This document shows, one piece after another, positions 1-10,095 of a stretch of 64,000 bases of DNA. Position 1 is the first letter of the stretch. Every line of letters begins with the position of its first letter. Source of the stretch: Euphorbia lathyris (Eukaryota > Streptophyta > Magnoliopsida > Malpighiales > Euphorbiaceae). Under the pieces are notes generated by a model, which was not told the DNA's origin, did not search any database, and was given only the letters and a program-made list of their open reading frames with translations. The stretch covers positions 11,493,001 to 11,557,000 of the forward strand of contig NC_088912.1 in NCBI RefSeq assembly GCF_963576675.1, written 5' to 3'. The translations under genes were made by a program, and so were the position numbers.

Positions 1-380
1 TCCACAGCAGTTATGGGCATACAATTGAGAATTGTGAGAGGCTGAAACACGAAATCCAGGATTTAATCGAGGAGAAAAAGATAGCTGATCCTTCGTCAGC
101 GAACCCTTCCACTAGGCGTAATCCATTGCCTAATCATAGGGTAAGCATGATCGGAATTGGTCTGACAGAACGTGTAGTGATGGAATCCTTCGAAGAGAAC
201 GTAGAGGAGTTGCTGGATTCCGACGAAAGGAACAATGTAGGAAATGGTCTATATGTGTCCTTCCTTGGCGAGGAACAAGAGGATGAACCGATGGAAGAGG
301 GATTGGATGGTGGAGCACTGTATGATGAAGATAGTGCCGAAGAGACCGGAGAAGGGTCGTCTCGAACTATTGTGCCTAAT

Positions 381-1790
381 TTGGGTCTGTTTAGTGGAGG
401 GGGAAATCCCGAGGTGCACTTGCGTGAATATATGCGCGATATGTTTGTTGAATCCTTCGGAGTGGATGAGATTGCTTAGTGGTTCCACCATTCTCTGATA
501 GGCGAGCCTTTGGGGTGGTTTCACTCATTACCCGACTCTTGCAAGTATGATTGGGATCAATTGTCAGATCTATTTCTAGAAAAGTATCAAAAGGATGAGG
601 ACAGGGCCGCGGAGCGCTTCGCAATGCAGATTGGACCTATCAAGCGTCTGTTGCCGAGGGTCAGTAAGTATAATGGCAACAAAGATCCGATGGAACACCT
701 TCACTTCTACTTATCGGCCATGTCGCCCTTGGGTTTTAAAGAAGAAGAGATCACTAGCTTGTTTTGTAATTCGTTGATGGGTGAACCATTGATGTGGTAT
801 ATGTCACTTCCGATGTATGTTAAGACCGATTGGGCGGCAATGACGAAGAGGTTTATCAAAGAGTATACGGTATGGATGTTGGCAGATCAAACCCTGGACT
901 CCCCCTCTTATGAAACGCCCGAGGCAGTGTTGGCAATGCCTAGGTATGGTGGATACCAGGATCCTATTGAGCATACGAGGTTATTCCGCAACCATATGTA
1001 CGACGCCGGATTCCCGCAATGTGAATTACATGAACATTTCCCGGAAACTTTAAAGGGAGAAGCCTTGTTATGGCACCAGGGCCTATCAGAAGAAGAAATG
1101 GGTCATTGGATACCTCTTAGGAATGCTTTTGTGTCGAGATATGAGATGTATGTTCCATGGACGGGATCCCTGGAAGATCTGGATAGGATCAGGCAATTCC
1201 CCGAGGAACCATTCGTGGATTATGCTAGGAGGTGGAGGCACCGATATGAACAGTGTAACGAAACAATGAGCAATAAGGTGCAGCTTATGTGCATACAACG
1301 AGGTGCTATTCCGTTGGCCGTAAGAAGGATGAGCAGAGTGTCCCTCCGTGACTATGATGAGTTGATAGGTTGGGCTTTGTATGGATCGGTGGATCCCTTT
1401 TACTTGAACCTGAATGTTCCTCATGTCATGGATTTAATGGTCGTGGACATTTGGGAGAGTTCTTCGGACGAGGAAGATGCCAATCAGAGGATTCCTATTA
1501 AGATTTGGGACGAATCGGATGATGAGCCGGAAATCGCGGTAATGACGAGATCAGGTCGTGTGGCCGAGGGAAAGGCACCTATGATAGAAACTGAGATTGG
1601 AGAAGGGTCGGCTCCTAAGCCCGATGACCAAGTTCTGGAGCAGTTGAAGAAGACACAAGCTAAGTCTACAGTCTGGGAAGTTCTATGCCATTCTAAGTAC
1701 CATCGTGAGAACTTGATGAAAGAATTGCAGAATCTGGTTATTTCCACCGATACTGAGCCGGCAGCGCTAGTAGGGGCAATTATGGCCTGA
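381..1790 (+). pseudogene. gag region with three tandem gag-core-like modules
   Basis: Three successive segments each show the core pattern of a retrotransposon gag: aromatic/glycine, then (N/D)P-x-x-H, a Phe, an xLxGE(P/A)L block, Trp, then F...(K/R)(Y). Module A: about 381-590 (GGGNPEVHL, GEPLGWF). Module B: about 652-870 (GNKDPMEHL, GEPLMWY). Module C: about 936-1155 (GYQDPIEH, GEALLWH). Only C is followed by the usual downstream gag part (FPEEPFVDYARRW). After that come an acidic stretch, a TRSGR motif and a WEVL-HSKYHR motif that normally links knuckle and protease in Tat elements. Because a knuckle lies before module A, the modules appear inserted between knuckle and protease. The stop at 477 lies in module A. 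Confidence 0.75.
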
Positions 1791-2450
1791 AAGAAGACTG
1801 AGATCACATTTACTGACGAGGATCTCCCAAAAGAGGGGAAGGCTCACAATAAGCCTTTGTATATCCGAGCGGAAATTAACGGAAAGAAGACTAGTTGCGT
1901 GATGGTCGATGATGGATCGGCCATTAATGTTTGTCCTTTGAAACTCTTGTCGAAGTTGGGAGTGGAGAGAGGAGACCTGACAGCCTCTGAAAATGTGATT
2001 AGAGCGTATGATGACAGCCGTAGGCACATTGAGGGAGTCTTCAAGGCCAAGTTGAAAGTAGGGCCACATGAAGAAGAAACTGAGTTCACCATGCTGGATA
2101 TACCGGTAACCTTTGATGTACTGTTGGGACGCCCTTGGTTCCATAAGCTGGGAGGTGTGCCCTCCACGCTCCACCAAATGATTAAATTCCCCTTCGGGGA
2201 GGAGATAGTGACAATCAGAGCTGAGAAATTGAGCTCGGTGGCAGCATTGGGAATTGAGCCTCAACTTTTCTCCGGATTCCAAGTCTCCGGGATTTATGAG
2301 TCGAGCATGACCACCGATGTGGTGAAGATGATGTAGGGAGGTTTCATCCCAGGAATGGGTTTAGGAGCACACCATCAGGGGTTGCCAGAATTTCCGGATT
2401 TTAAGAGTCAGAAAACCCGGAGGGGTTTGGGATATGAGCAGGGAGGTCCG
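1791..2450 (+). pseudogene. Tat aspartic protease and G-patch-like segment
   Basis: The protease begins with the Tat-typical ITFTDEDLPKEG block (about 1800-1835). The catalytic DDGSA-INVCPL motif follows at about 1908-1935 and the ILG-type DVLLGRPW motif at about 2115-2140. After a TAG at 2334 comes a glycine-rich GMGLG...GLGYE stretch (2350-2435) that resembles the G-patch seen after protease in Tat elements. The protease would cut the gag-pol polyprotein. The enzyme core between the stops at 1788 and 2334 is uninterrupted. Confidence 0.85.
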
Positions 2451-2989
2451 TCCAATGTGAGTGGTGAAGGAAAAGTGGGCCTAAGGAAGTACTTCATGAA
2501 CGAGGGGCATGGAAAGGCGTATTCAGGGACCCCAGAGGCATGGACTAGCACAGAAGGGAAGATTCTACCGGGGTTCGAAATCTTCAATGATGTTGCCTAC
2601 TGGGGCAAAGGAAAGGCGAGCTGCTTTGTCGAGGAGATTATGATGCTGGATTTGAATGCCGAGGAGCAAGTCATCACCATTGAAGCAACTGCAGTAGCGG
2701 GAGATGAGCCTAGTACCTCCAAAATTCATGAGAAATCCGAAGACCCTGATGATGAAAATTGTATTACTGCTTTGTTTGAATCAGATGATGTAATCACCCA
2801 TGCTATCAATGAAATGAATTCTGATTTTGCTTACTTGCTTGATGTTGATCATGATCATTCCATGCATTCTCATTCATATAACATGCCTACATTTGAAATC
2901 AATGCAATAGAAATGTCAACTTTCAATCTTGGTACGGATGAAAATCCTAAACTTATACAAATTGCTCAAGAATTAACTATTGAAGAGAG

Positions 2990-4860
2990 AAAAGAATTCG
3001 AGAGAATAATTAAAAAATACGAAATTGTATTCGCATGGACATACGAAGACATGCCGGGAATTGATCAATCTATCGTAACTCACCGCATTCCAACTTACCC
3101 CGAAGCAAAGCCCGTAAAGCAGAAGCTCTGACGTATGAGACCAGAATGGGCAGATAAGATCAAAGAGGAGGTGAAGAAGCAGTTAGAAGCAGGATTCATC
3201 GAAGTGATCGACTATCCCCCTTGGGTCGCAAATGTGGTGCCAATCGCAAAAAAGGACGGCAAAGTGAGGATGTGCGTTGATTACAGAGATTTTAACAAGG
3301 CATGCCCCAAGGATGAGTTCGCATTGCCTCATATCGACGTATTGATCGACAGTGCAGCGTCAAGCGTCTTACACACGAATGTGGATGGTTTCATGGGCTA
3401 CATGCAAGTTCAGATGGCCGAAAAGCACAAAGCAAAAACCTCGTTCACAACCGAGTGGGGGACATACTGTTACAGAGTAATGCCGTTTGGTTTGAAAAAT
3501 GCCGGGGCAACTTATCAGCGAATGGCCACAGCACTGTTCCATGATATGATACACAAGGAGGTAGAAGTCTACGTGGACGATATGATGGTCAAATCAGAGA
3601 CAAGAGAAGGGCATTTTGTCGCGCTCGAGAAGTTTTTGGCCCGAATTGCAGAATTCAAGCTAAGGTTAAACCCGAAGAAGTGCTTTTTCGGCGTTTCGTC
3701 GGGGAAAATCTTAGGCTATGTAATCGGAAATAAGGGAATCGAGGTGGATCCTGATAAAGTGAAGGCTATATAGGAGATGCCGGCGCCGAAAAATGAGAAG
3801 GAAGTGAGAGGGTTTCTGGGGCAGGTTCAGTATATCAGTCGGTTCATAGCGAGACTCACCGCAATCTGCGAGCCAATCTTTAAGTTGGTAAGGAAAGACC
3901 AACCCGCTACTTGGAATGATAAGTGTCAGCAAGCTCTGGAGAGCGTCCGGAACTATTTGTCTAATCCGCCAGTGCTGAGACCGCCTAAACTGGGAAAGCC
4001 GCTTCTCCTCTATGTAGCAATTGAGGAGCGATCTATTGGGGCAATGTTGGCTCAAGAGGGAGACACCGGTGTGGAGCACGTGGTGTATTATTTGAGTAAG
4101 AAATTCCTGGAGTACGAGCTCAAGTACAACATGATCGAAAAGACATGTGTGGCAGTAGTATGGTTGACAAAGAAACTGCGGCACTATTTCCAATCGTATA
4201 AAGTGATCATTATTTCTCGGATGGACCCCGTGAAGTATCTATACCGAACTCCATCCTTAACGGGGAAGTTAGCCAGATGGTTGTTGCTTTTGTCCGAGTT
4301 TGACATTGAATATGCGACGAAGAAGGTTATCAAATGGAGGGCCGTGGCAGAATTTCTGGCCAACCAACCCCTGAATGCAGAGGAAGAAGAGATAAGCTAT
4401 GATTTCCCTGATGAGCACTTGAATGCAATCGAAGTTATACCGTGGAAAATGTTCTTCGATGGAGCAGTTAATTCGAATGGAGCCGGAGTAGGAGTACTAC
4501 TTACCTCACCAGAAGGAGAAAGGATCCCGATGGCCAAGAAGTTATCCTTCCCTCTCACCAATAATATGGCCGAATATGAAGCGTGCATTTATGGTTTAGA
4601 GTCATTAGCGGCACTGGGAGCGTCATATGTCGAAATTTGGGGTGACTCAAAGTTGATCATCGAACAGGCACAAGGAAACTGGGAGGTAAGAGAAGAAAGA
4701 CTACGTCCGTACCTCGATCAGCTAGAAGGGTTGGCACAAAGATTCAAAGAATGCCGTTTCTATCATATTCCTCGAGCACAGAACCAGGCGGCGAATGCCT
4801 TGGCCACTTTGGTGTCAGTTTGGGACAATCCCCGGAACCTTGCTTCGAAACCGTTGATAT
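2990..4860 (+). pseudogene. Tat reverse transcriptase with dual RNase H
   Basis: RT spans about 3000-3770: the VPIAKKDGKVRMCVDYRDFN block, NVDGFMGY with a catalytic Asp, VMPFGLKNAGATYQR, and the active-site YVDD at 3570-3581. A first RNase H follows (3980-4340, LSKKFLEYE...Y...EKTCVAVVW). A second, archaeal-like RNase H occupies 4440-4830: FFDGA, NMAEYEA and GDSKLI supply three acidic residues. The fourth position, normally Asp in a QxADALA block, is Asn here (AAT at 4794-4796). Stops at 3129 and 3771 split the region. The dual RNase H is the strongest lineage marker. Confidence 0.92.
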
Positions 4861-4899
4861 TGAGAAGATCTCACAAACCGTGCTACGAAGACGTAATGC

Positions 4900-6167
4900 T
4901 GTTAGGGGCAGATGAAAAACCGTGGTATTTCGATATCGTGAACTTGATGAAAGATGGAACATATCCGGCAGAGTCAGAACCTAGGGATCAAGCTGTGATT
5001 AGAAGGCTAGCTCGTCAGTTCGTCATCCACAACGACTTGCTTTACAAAAGGCACATGGATGGATTACAACTAAGATGCTTGGATGCGGGAGAAGCCCGCG
5101 AGGCAATGGAATCAGTACATTCAGGAATTTGTGGAGCCCATATGGGGGGAGCAGTACTAGCTAAGAAAATTATTAGGCAAGGCTTCTATTGGCTCACCAT
5201 GGAAAGAGATTGTAACGAGTATGCAAAGAAATGCCATGATTGTCAAATCCACGGCGATTGCAGTCATCTTCCGGCCATATAACTACATGTGCTAGCACCT
5301 ATTTGGCCATTCGCTACTTGGGGCATTGACATCATCGGCGAAGTAAGGCCTAACGCTTCAAATGGACATAAGTTTATTGCTGTTGCCATCGATTACTTCA
5401 CCAAGTGGGTAGAAGCAGAGTCGTTTAGCAAACTGGGATCCAAGCAGATGAGAAAGTTCATTGAAAAACACTTGATCACCAGGTTTGGAGTGCCTCATCA
5501 CATGATTACGGATAACGGGGTCCAGTTTCAGGGGGAAGTAAGAAATATTTTCCGAGAATATGGCATTGAACATCACAGGTTTTCTCTGTACCGTCCCCAG
5601 GCTAATGGAGTAGTAGAAGCAGCTAATAAGAACCTTAAGAGGATTCTCGTAAAAACGGTGGAATCACATCGGAATTGGCATGAACAACTCCCCCTCGTGT
5701 TGTGGGCTTATCGCACGACAATTAGAACCTCAACTGGGGCAACGCCATTCTCTTTGGTGTATGGAACAGAAGCAGTCTTGCCGATTGAGATCGAAAAGCG
5801 ATCATTGAGAATCGCAGTGGAGGCAGAAATTCCCGAGACGGAATGGGTGAAGAGGCGATGTGAGCAGTTGGCTCTAGTTGACGAAAAAAGGATGGAAGCG
5901 CTTTACCATGTACAGTTATACCAGAGAAGAATGGCTCGGGCTTTCAATAAAAAAGTCAAGACCAGCCCTATCAAAGAAGGAGATTTAGTGCTGAAACAGA
6001 TCCGTGTGACGCACACCGACCCAAGGGGGAAGTTTAGGCCTAACTGGGAAGGGCCATTCGTCGTGAAGAAGATACTAAGCAAAGGAGCGGTGAAGTTAAC
6101 TACAATGGACGGCATGGAATTCTCCGAACCTACCAACCTGGATAGGCTTAAGAAATACTTTTCGTAA
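4900..6167 (+). pseudogene. Tat integrase
   Basis: The zinc-binding HHCC domain lies at 5115-5265 (HSGICGAH...CHDC). The catalytic core after the TAA at 5280 keeps its triad: Asp in WGIDIIG (about 5319-5339), Asp in ITDNGVQF (about 5505-5528), and Glu in NGVVEAANKNLKRIL (about 5605-5650). A C-terminal domain (GDLVLKQIR...KFRPNWEGPFVV) ends at the natural TAA 6165-6167. It would insert the cDNA into chromosomes. Apart from the one stop between the zinc and core domains, the domain looks intact. Confidence 0.92.
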
Positions 6168-6640
6168 AAAAAAAAGAAAAAGAAAGAAAAATTCCCGATA
6201 GGTTGAAAACCCGCAAAGGGCGACCTATGCAACAATGAGGGAAATCCCAATGGGTGAAAACCCGAAAGGGCACTCATTTAAAAATTCCGGGATAGTAAAA
6301 GGAGAGGAGAAAAATCGCCGGGATCCGAAAACCGAAAGGCGGGTCCTGGTAACAATAGTTATGACTTGAGCAATTACAAAAACAATGTATAAGAGACTAA
6401 GTATTTCTGTTGTTTGTAAATAAATAAAGGCATGAATATATTTGACGAGAATGATTGGAATCATCATAATCTACTGAATGCATGGTAATATGAATCACGA
6501 GTTATGCATTTCCTATCCTACTTTTCATAAAAAGCCTACCTACTATCCACCCCACTCCCTATACATCAGCCATACAACGGGAAAACTCCAATAAAAGCTA
6601 CAAAGCAATAATGAAAGCTATAAAGCAATACATAACGAGC
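6168..6640 (+). other. Post-pol non-coding region with structured modules
   Basis: No gene lies between the integrase stop and the end of the antisense gene. An A-rich stretch at 6168-6190 is followed by three hairpin modules (6198-6350, listed separately). The rest is AT-rich without a recognisable signal. Confidence 0.7.
6198..6349 (+). ncRNA. Three tandem hairpin modules with GNRA-type loops
   Basis: Each module has an outer stem, an A-rich 5' bulge, and an inner C/G stem closed by GAAA (GCAAA in the first). Module 1: ATAGGT 6198-6203 pairs with ACCTAT 6223-6228, inner CCC-GCAAA-GGG 6210-6220. Module 2: AATGGGTG 6249-6256 with CACTCATT 6271-6278, inner CCC-GAAA-GGG 6261-6270. Module 3: CCGGGATCC with GGGTCCTGG (about 6318-6349), inner CC-GAAA-GG. 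The outer stems differ in sequence but all pair, allowing G-U wobbles. I infer a cis-acting RNA structure in the element transcript; its role is unknown. Confidence 0.6.
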
Positions 6641-9600
6641 CTAATACGGAGGGAAATCCCAATAGTCCTCAAAATCTCTCAAGTGTGATGCCCGCTCCAC
6701 AGATAGTGCCTCCTCGGCAGCTCGCGCTCGCTCATCAGCAACTCGTGCTCTCTCATCGGCGACCCGTGCTCTCTCCTCGGCAGCGAGGCATCCGATCGAC
6801 TCATCGCGCACCCTCTCCTCGGCAGCGAGGCATCCGATCGACTCAAGGCGACCCTCAGTCTCCCGTCGCATCATCCCTGACCAGTGGTCATTTCTCTCCT
6901 GATACACCTGACCGACCCGGGCGTCGGCCTCTCGCCCCAACTCGCTCTGCCTCCGCTCGTGGGCATGCAGATCGCTCTAAAGTAAAAGAAAGGAAAAACA
7001 GATAAAAATAAGAAGCAGCGTAGGCACAAACATAAATCATACATACATGCATACATTCCACTACACTAAAATAAAATAATGATACATACCAGGTGATCGG
7101 TGCAGCGCAAGCTGAGGTGATCTCGGAGATAACCAGACAGCCCCACGTAATCCGTGCAGGTCTACCTCGTAGTCAGAGAAGCGTCTGAAGGATCAAATGG
7201 GACCCTCGAGGAGAAGATGGGAGGAGCCGCCTCGAATCCCACATAAGCGGCCCCGAACTCGTCATAACAAATCGTGGCAAAGTCTCTCCCGTAGTCTGGT
7301 AGGGGCACACCTAGGGAAGACCTCTCCGGTCGGGCAGCGCTGGAGGACTCGCCGACATAGTAGGGCTGCTCGCACACAGGCGTCTGAGCTCGAGTGCCGT
7401 CAAAAAAATCGGATAAATGGGCACTCCTCCAGGATCCCTCCTGCAAAAAAAACACACAATAAAAACCTTTAAACGTCTCATGAATGAAATGGTAAAATGA
7501 GAAGGGGGCAGAACCACTTACCGGGACCTCCTCCTGACCAAAGACTGCCGCAACAGCCTCCCTCGAAAATACATCTGCCACCGGATCCACCTCCATCGCT
7601 GCCGCCGGGGCATCCCTCGCGCTCAGCAGAGTAGATAAGTAAAGCTCGCGGCCCCCGGAGTGAACCCACACCGCTCTACCAACGAACCAACGAGACAAGT
7701 CCCGACGAACGACCGATAGGGGCATGGTCCGCACCGCAAACATAGAGACGGGGATCTCACCCGGTGTCCAATGTGCGTCACTAACTCCGGTGATGCCTCG
7801 GTCCCCTAAATACCACGCCCGCACGCAGGGGCCGGTGAGCACATACTGCTGCTCCTGGATCATAGATACATACGTATAATTGGGACCGAAGTCGAGGTCG
7901 TCCCACCTGAACTTAATCTAAAAAAATGCACAAAGAGAAAGTCAGAAAGACTCAAACAAAAATCTCGCACGACTAGGCAAAATCTACCTGTCTGAGGGTC
8001 AGCGAGTCGATCCAATCTAGGAGCCGCGGCACCATCTGACTCCTCTCGGCGCTCAAGTCAAAATCTCTCCATCGGGTCATGAAAGGCGGCCTCGGTACTC
8101 TCGGTCGAGGTCGAGACCGGCTGGGAAGAATATGCCTCTCATACGCCCACACCTGCGGTAAAAACAAGGATTAGGAGTGTGAAAGACGCAAAGAAGATAA
8201 GACGGGCAAGTCAAAAAGGCATCGCGTACCAGCAAAGCGAAGGTGTAACCACCGAAATCCTTGCGCTTCCGGCAAGTCAGATCCAAAAACTTGTAGAGAA
8301 AGGCTAAGCCTGCCCCCGCCCAATCATAGGAAGCCGCCGCATCCAGATCGTTGAGTGCCTGAATGAGACCCGCGTGTACCTTCCCGCCCTTCGTGCGGAA
8401 AATCGTCTCACTCAGAGTATATACCAAGAAGCTACGAACCGCCAAGTCGGTATCATCGGTCTCACAAAAATCTCGCCGACTCAAAAGGCTCGCGGTGGAA
8501 ATAAACTTCGCCGGAGTAGATTTGGCGCATGGGCGAACTCCCGGTCCAATCAAAGCAGCGAGCCTAGCGAGGTCGACCCGTGGTCGCATCATATCGAAAT
8601 GAAAGGGAACGGGAGTGCTGCTCCCTCGTAATCCTGTCAACAGTGAAAAATCTCTGGGCGAGATGGTCATCTCCCCGAAAGAAAGGTGGAAAGTGTGGGT
8701 CGAGTCAACCCACCGCTCACATAAGGCACGTAAGCCAAAGCGGTCGCATACCCCGTTGGTGCGGGGCAACGCTGCAATAAAAGGCTCGAAGCCCAACTCG
8801 CGCACGCGGGCTCTCGTCGCGGCGCCTAGCCTAGCATACCACGATTGAATCTCGGTGGTGGTCCCAGAAATCTCAATAAACTAGAAAGAACAAGACAAGA
8901 AAATTTAAATACAGTTCCTAAAGCATGCAATCAATGAGGACGCGTTAAGACTAGGCATTCTTTCATTATCTAACCTAGAGACATCTGGTCAATTAGGGCC
9001 AACTTTCTGTAAAAGTCTATCCCTTAGGGTCGCTCATGTAAGGTTTAGTTAATTCTTTAATCCACTCTCGTCCGCATTGACAAGGAGCATAGGTTAAGTT
9101 TACTATTCATGTGCATTAGTTAAGTTTTCACTATTCACGATTTTTTACTATTCACGTGCACTATTCACGTTTTTACTATTCACGTGCACTATTCACGTTT
9201 TTACTATTCACGTGCATTAGTTAAGTTTATTATTCACATGCATTAGTTAAGTTCTCACTATTCACGTGCATTAGTTGAGTTGTCACTATTCACGTTTTAC
9301 TATTCACGTTTTTACTATTCACGTTATTTTTACTATTAGCATGCATAAATTCATAGTGTCACTATTCACATGCATATAGCGCGCATTCTCACACAGAAAT
9401 AAACAAGTGTTACTTGTAAGTGAAGAAATTCATGTTTTCTAGCTAAAGTCCTCTAAGGCAATCTAAAAGTTAGCATGCAAATCATGTTCGGATAGGAATG
9501 CTAAAGCCTGGAGTTTGAATCAAATAAAAGTGAGAAATTACTTACCTCGTTGCAGCGTGTCCGGCTCAGATGCGTTGTAGGGTCGTGGAAGGGATCCACT

Positions 9601-9662
9601 CTATCTAAGTTTACGTAAACCTCGTCCATGTCTCTAGTGCCATCCCATTCATCTAAATCCAT
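6641..9662 (-). CDS. Antisense plant mobile domain gene inside the Tat element (six exons)
   Basis: Reading the minus strand gives six exons joined by GT-AG introns, all in phase 0: 9662-9546, 8880-8230, 8152-7988, 7917-7522, 7440-7090 and 6976-6641, about 671 codons. Exons 2-4 match the plant mobile domain (PMD): GFEPFIAALP, ALCERWVDSTHTFHL, GEMTISPRDFSLLTGL, then VWAYERHI in exon 3. Exon 6 encodes a charged coiled coil with repeated ADERARV units and a duplicated ESIGCLAAEER segment. One in-frame TAG (7164-7162) interrupts exon 5. The ATG at 9662 is chosen because a TATA box and CT-rich leader precede it. Antisense extra genes are known from Tat-type elements; PMD proteins (MAIN/MAIL1) act in silencing in Arabidopsis. 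The function here is unknown. Confidence 0.75.
9106..9365. repeat. Irregular ACTATTCACG minisatellite in antisense intron 1
   Basis: Short units combining ACTATTCACG with GTGCATTAGTTAAG recur more than ten times with variable spacing. They lie entirely within the 665-bp first intron (8881-9545) of the antisense gene. No coding capacity. Confidence 0.8.
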
Positions 9663-9755
9663 CCCGAGAATAATCCAAAATCAAAGTCTAGAGAGAGAAA
9701 GAAGAGAGAGAAGGTGTGGGGTTGAAATGAAACCCCACCACCTTATATAGTAAGA
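9663..9755 (-). promoter_or_regulatory. TATA box and CT-rich leader of the antisense gene
   Basis: On the minus strand TATATAAGG (9749-9741) lies about 80 bp before the ATG at 9662. It is followed by a run of CTCTCT/TTCTTTC typical of plant 5' leaders (about 9712-9680). This gives the antisense gene a promoter separate from the LTR. Confidence 0.6.
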
Positions 9756-10095
9756 GGGAATGGCATTCCCGTAAATAGTGAAAAAGGTACGATTTGACAT
9801 AAAAGTAAAAAGTAAATAATTAATTACTAGGTGCACAGACCTCCGATTTGCAGTCCGTTTCAGCCTGCATTTCTCTCAGACAGCAGCCAATATCGTTAAG
9901 ATATGAACTCCAGACAACAGTCAATTTTTACAGAACAGTGACACCAGTCAAAATACAGGCGACAGTCAACAGAAAAAACAATCGTTAGTCTATATCATTT
10001 CAGACTAAAACATGTTCCCATTAAACCCCCGAGACGATAGCTCCAGTAAGAAAATACAGACAACAGTGTTGTAAGAAAATCCAGAAACAATCCCC
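9756..10095 (+). other. Non-coding spacer of the Tat 3' region
   Basis: Between the antisense promoter and the 39-bp array I see no gene. CAGACAACAG/CAGTCAACAG-like words recur between about 9885 and 10060, suggesting an older degenerate repeat. Confidence 0.5.

Larger units (their letters stand above)
3..6167 (+). pseudogene. Tat gag-pol polyprotein, one frame with six in-frame stops
   Basis: A single reading frame runs from base 3 to the TAA at 6165-6167 with no frameshift. It is broken by stops at 477 (TAG), 1788 (TGA), 2334 (TAG), 3129 (TGA), 3771 (TAG) and 5280 (TAA). Order: a zinc-knuckle-like tail (H...GHTIENC, 3-60), acidic linker, three gag-like cores (381-1160), rest of gag, protease, G-patch-like segment, RT, two RNases H, integrase. 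The stops sit inside well-conserved blocks, so they are mutations rather than ORF boundaries. The product would be the capsid and enzymes for reverse transcription and integration; this copy cannot make the full polyprotein. The true start lies upstream. Confidence 0.9.

Noticed and set aside
3129..3131. Stop-codon readthrough as a designed gag-pol control
   Set aside because: Six stops are scattered within enzyme domains and not at a single gag-pol border, which fits decay and not regulation.
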